DNA of 7,667 bases, taken from assembly GCA_021778975.1 (NCBI GenBank), contig JAJYBO010000140.1, positions 1-7,667 of the forward strand, read 5' to 3'. Source of the DNA: Deltaproteobacteria bacterium. GTDB taxonomy: Bacteria; Desulfobacterota; Desulfobacteria; Desulfobacterales; Desulfatirhabdiaceae. Of this stretch, positions 6,775 to 7,667 are shown in pieces (the first letter of the stretch is position 1; every line of letters starts with the position of its first letter). A model generated the notes under the pieces. The model worked only from the letters and a program-made list of their open reading frames with translations, had not been told where the DNA came from and searched no databases. A program made the position numbers and the translations under genes.

Positions 6775-6803
6775 CCCGTTGCAGCACGGGGAAATCTGCA
6801 ACG
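6775..6803 (+). other. Perfect 8-bp hairpin with an alternative pairing, after ptsP
   Basis: CGTTGCAG (6777-6784) pairs perfectly with CTGCAACG (6796-6803) around an 11-base loop. A competing stem, CCCG (6775-6778) with CGGG (6787-6790), uses part of the same arm. The following bases are pyrimidine-rich (cttctcttta) but hold no clean T run, so a classic Rho-independent terminator is doubtful. It could be a weak terminator, an mRNA-stabilising element, or a regulatory site for the next gene. Confidence 0.5.
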
Positions 6804-6835
6804 TCATTCACTTCTCTTTAAATATGCAGGGTACA

Positions 6836-6840
6836 AGAGG
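6836..6840 (+). promoter_or_regulatory. Ribosome binding site for the last gene
   Basis: AGAGG six bases before the ATG at 6847. It fixes the start, as the ATG at 6824 is out of frame. Confidence 0.7.
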
Positions 6841-6846
6841 CAAGGT

Positions 6847-7667
6847 ATGTCTCCCGCTTCCGATAAGGATAATTTCATATTTTTAGATAAAAAGGGGAAA
6901 CGCTGGCCCAGGCTTCGCCTGGCGATGTTTCTGGCTGGCGTCATTGTTTTCATTGGTTCCGTCGTATTTGTGCAATCTCTTTTTGTCATGTCGAAACTTC
7001 AGTTGCCGCCATCGGTGCAGCAATTGAAAGACCGGCTCAAGGTGCTTCAGAAAAAAGAATCCCTGATGCACAAACTTTCGCCCAAACCCATATGGCGTGA
7101 ATTTACCCGTGCGTTGAAGGTCAGAACTTCCAGGGCCGCGGCCTCTGCAAAAGCGCTGTCCGGGACGACGGCTTCAAAACAAATATACCTGGGATTTTAC
7201 GTTTCATGGGATCCCAACAGCATGTTGTCGTTCAAAGCGCATGAAGATCAACTGACGCATGTATGCCCGGAGTGGCTGACGCTGGTGGACGGAAACGGCG
7301 CGATGGTCGCCAGGCCGGATTTAAAACTCCAGGCGCTGGCCCGGAAAAAAGGAATTGTGCTGCTGCCGCTGCTCACGAACCTGGTGGATGACCAGTGGAC
7401 GCCGGAACCGGTCGAGAATCTCGCCAACGGGCCGGATGCCCGGCGCCAGCGCTTTATCACGGAGTTGATTACCCAATTGAAATCCGCGGACGCTGGAGGG
7501 GTGGTGATTGACTGGGGGCTGGTGGATCCGACGTATCGGGCCAACGTCACCCGACTGCTTCAGCAAATGGCCGCGGCGCTTCACCTCAATAAAATGGAAC
7601 TGTGGCTCAGGGTCCCGATGGGCCGGGAGTTGAAGGTCTTCGATCTGGAGACCCTTTCGACATCGGT
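6847..7667 (+). CDS. Membrane-anchored protein with GH18-like domain, N-terminal part (probable GH18/polysaccharide deacetylase/GT2 fusion)
   Basis: I translated this by hand from the ATG at 6847: 273 codons open to the window edge with no stop, so only the N-terminus is seen. A short cytoplasmic stretch with FIFLDKKGKRWPRLR is followed by one transmembrane segment at about residues 24-48. The basic residues before it predict N-in, C-out. A charged, possibly coiled linker (50-110) leads to a domain opening with IYLGFYVSWDPNS, then VLLPLLTNL and GGVVIDWGLVDP, in the pattern of GH18 barrels. The usual acid in DxxDxDxE is absent: Asp222-Trp-Gly224 stands where the catalytic Glu would be. The FLDKKGKRW opening and GH18-like start resemble large exopolysaccharide proteins that continue into a NodB deacetylase and a family 2 glycosyltransferase; that continuation is inferred. 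It lies 83 bases after ptsP. Confidence 0.6.
   Translation, partial: MSPASDKDNFIFLDKKGKRWPRLRLAMFLAGVIVFIGSVVFVQSLFVMSKLQLPPSVQQLKDRLKVLQKKESLMHKLSPKPIWREFTRALKVRTSRAAASAKALSGTTASKQIYLGFYVSWDPNSMLSFKAHEDQLTHVCPEWLTLVDGNGAMVARPDLKLQALARKKGIVLLPLLTNLVDDQWTPEPVENLANGPDARRQRFITELITQLKSADAGGVVIDWGLVDPTYRANVTRLLQQMAAALHLNKMELWLRVPMGRELKVFDLETLSTS

Noticed and set aside
6402..6821. A 139-codon plus-strand frame overlapping the ptsP end
   Set aside because: It is an out-of-frame reading of the conserved Enzyme I barrel; no ribosome site or motifs.

Overview
The window looks like a chromosomal segment of a moderately GC-rich Gram-negative bacterium. The protein style (both a PtsI-type and a GAF-fused PtsP-type Enzyme I, and a histone-deacetylase-family protein with a C-terminal zinc knuckle) suggests a deltaproteobacterium (Desulfobacterota, perhaps Desulfobacterales). 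That placement is an impression from the proteins, not a database result. I see no tRNA, rRNA, CRISPR array, insertion sequence or phage gene.

Layout. On the minus strand at the left edge is a ptsH-ptsI pair: HPr (1056-1325), whose stop overlaps the start of Enzyme I (1-1059, running off the window). A divergent intergenic region of 339 bases (1326-1664) separates it from the plus-strand genes. It holds an AT-rich palindromic core flanked by a 9-bp direct repeat, a fair sigma70-like promoter for the rightward genes, and a short leader hairpin. Rightward come a histone-deacetylase/acetoin-utilization family deacetylase with a zinc ribbon (1665-2978), a glycerophosphodiester phosphodiesterase three bases later (2982-3758), and a Nudix hydrolase of the ADP-ribose pyrophosphatase type (3830-4366) that ends at a Rho-independent terminator (4394-4433). 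Next is ptsP, a GAF plus Enzyme I protein (4466-6763), then a hairpin-bearing gap of 83 bases, then the start of a membrane-anchored protein with a GH18-like domain (6847 to the right edge). The last is probably the N-terminus of a large GH18/polysaccharide deacetylase/glycosyltransferase fusion.

How the genes may work together. HPr and PtsI form a PEP-driven phosphoryl relay, and PtsP is a second, sensor-gated entry point that could feed the same HPr or a nitrogen-type NPr/EIIA-Ntr branch encoded elsewhere. Both Enzyme I proteins keep their phosphohistidine, so both look active. The deacetylase, phosphodiesterase and Nudix genes make a small block of hydrolytic or salvage enzymes with no obvious shared pathway. 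I do not see a convincing new biological system. The most unusual points are an HPr with Asn where the regulatory Ser46 usually is, a GH18-like domain lacking the catalytic Glu, and the zinc-ribbon tail on the deacetylase.
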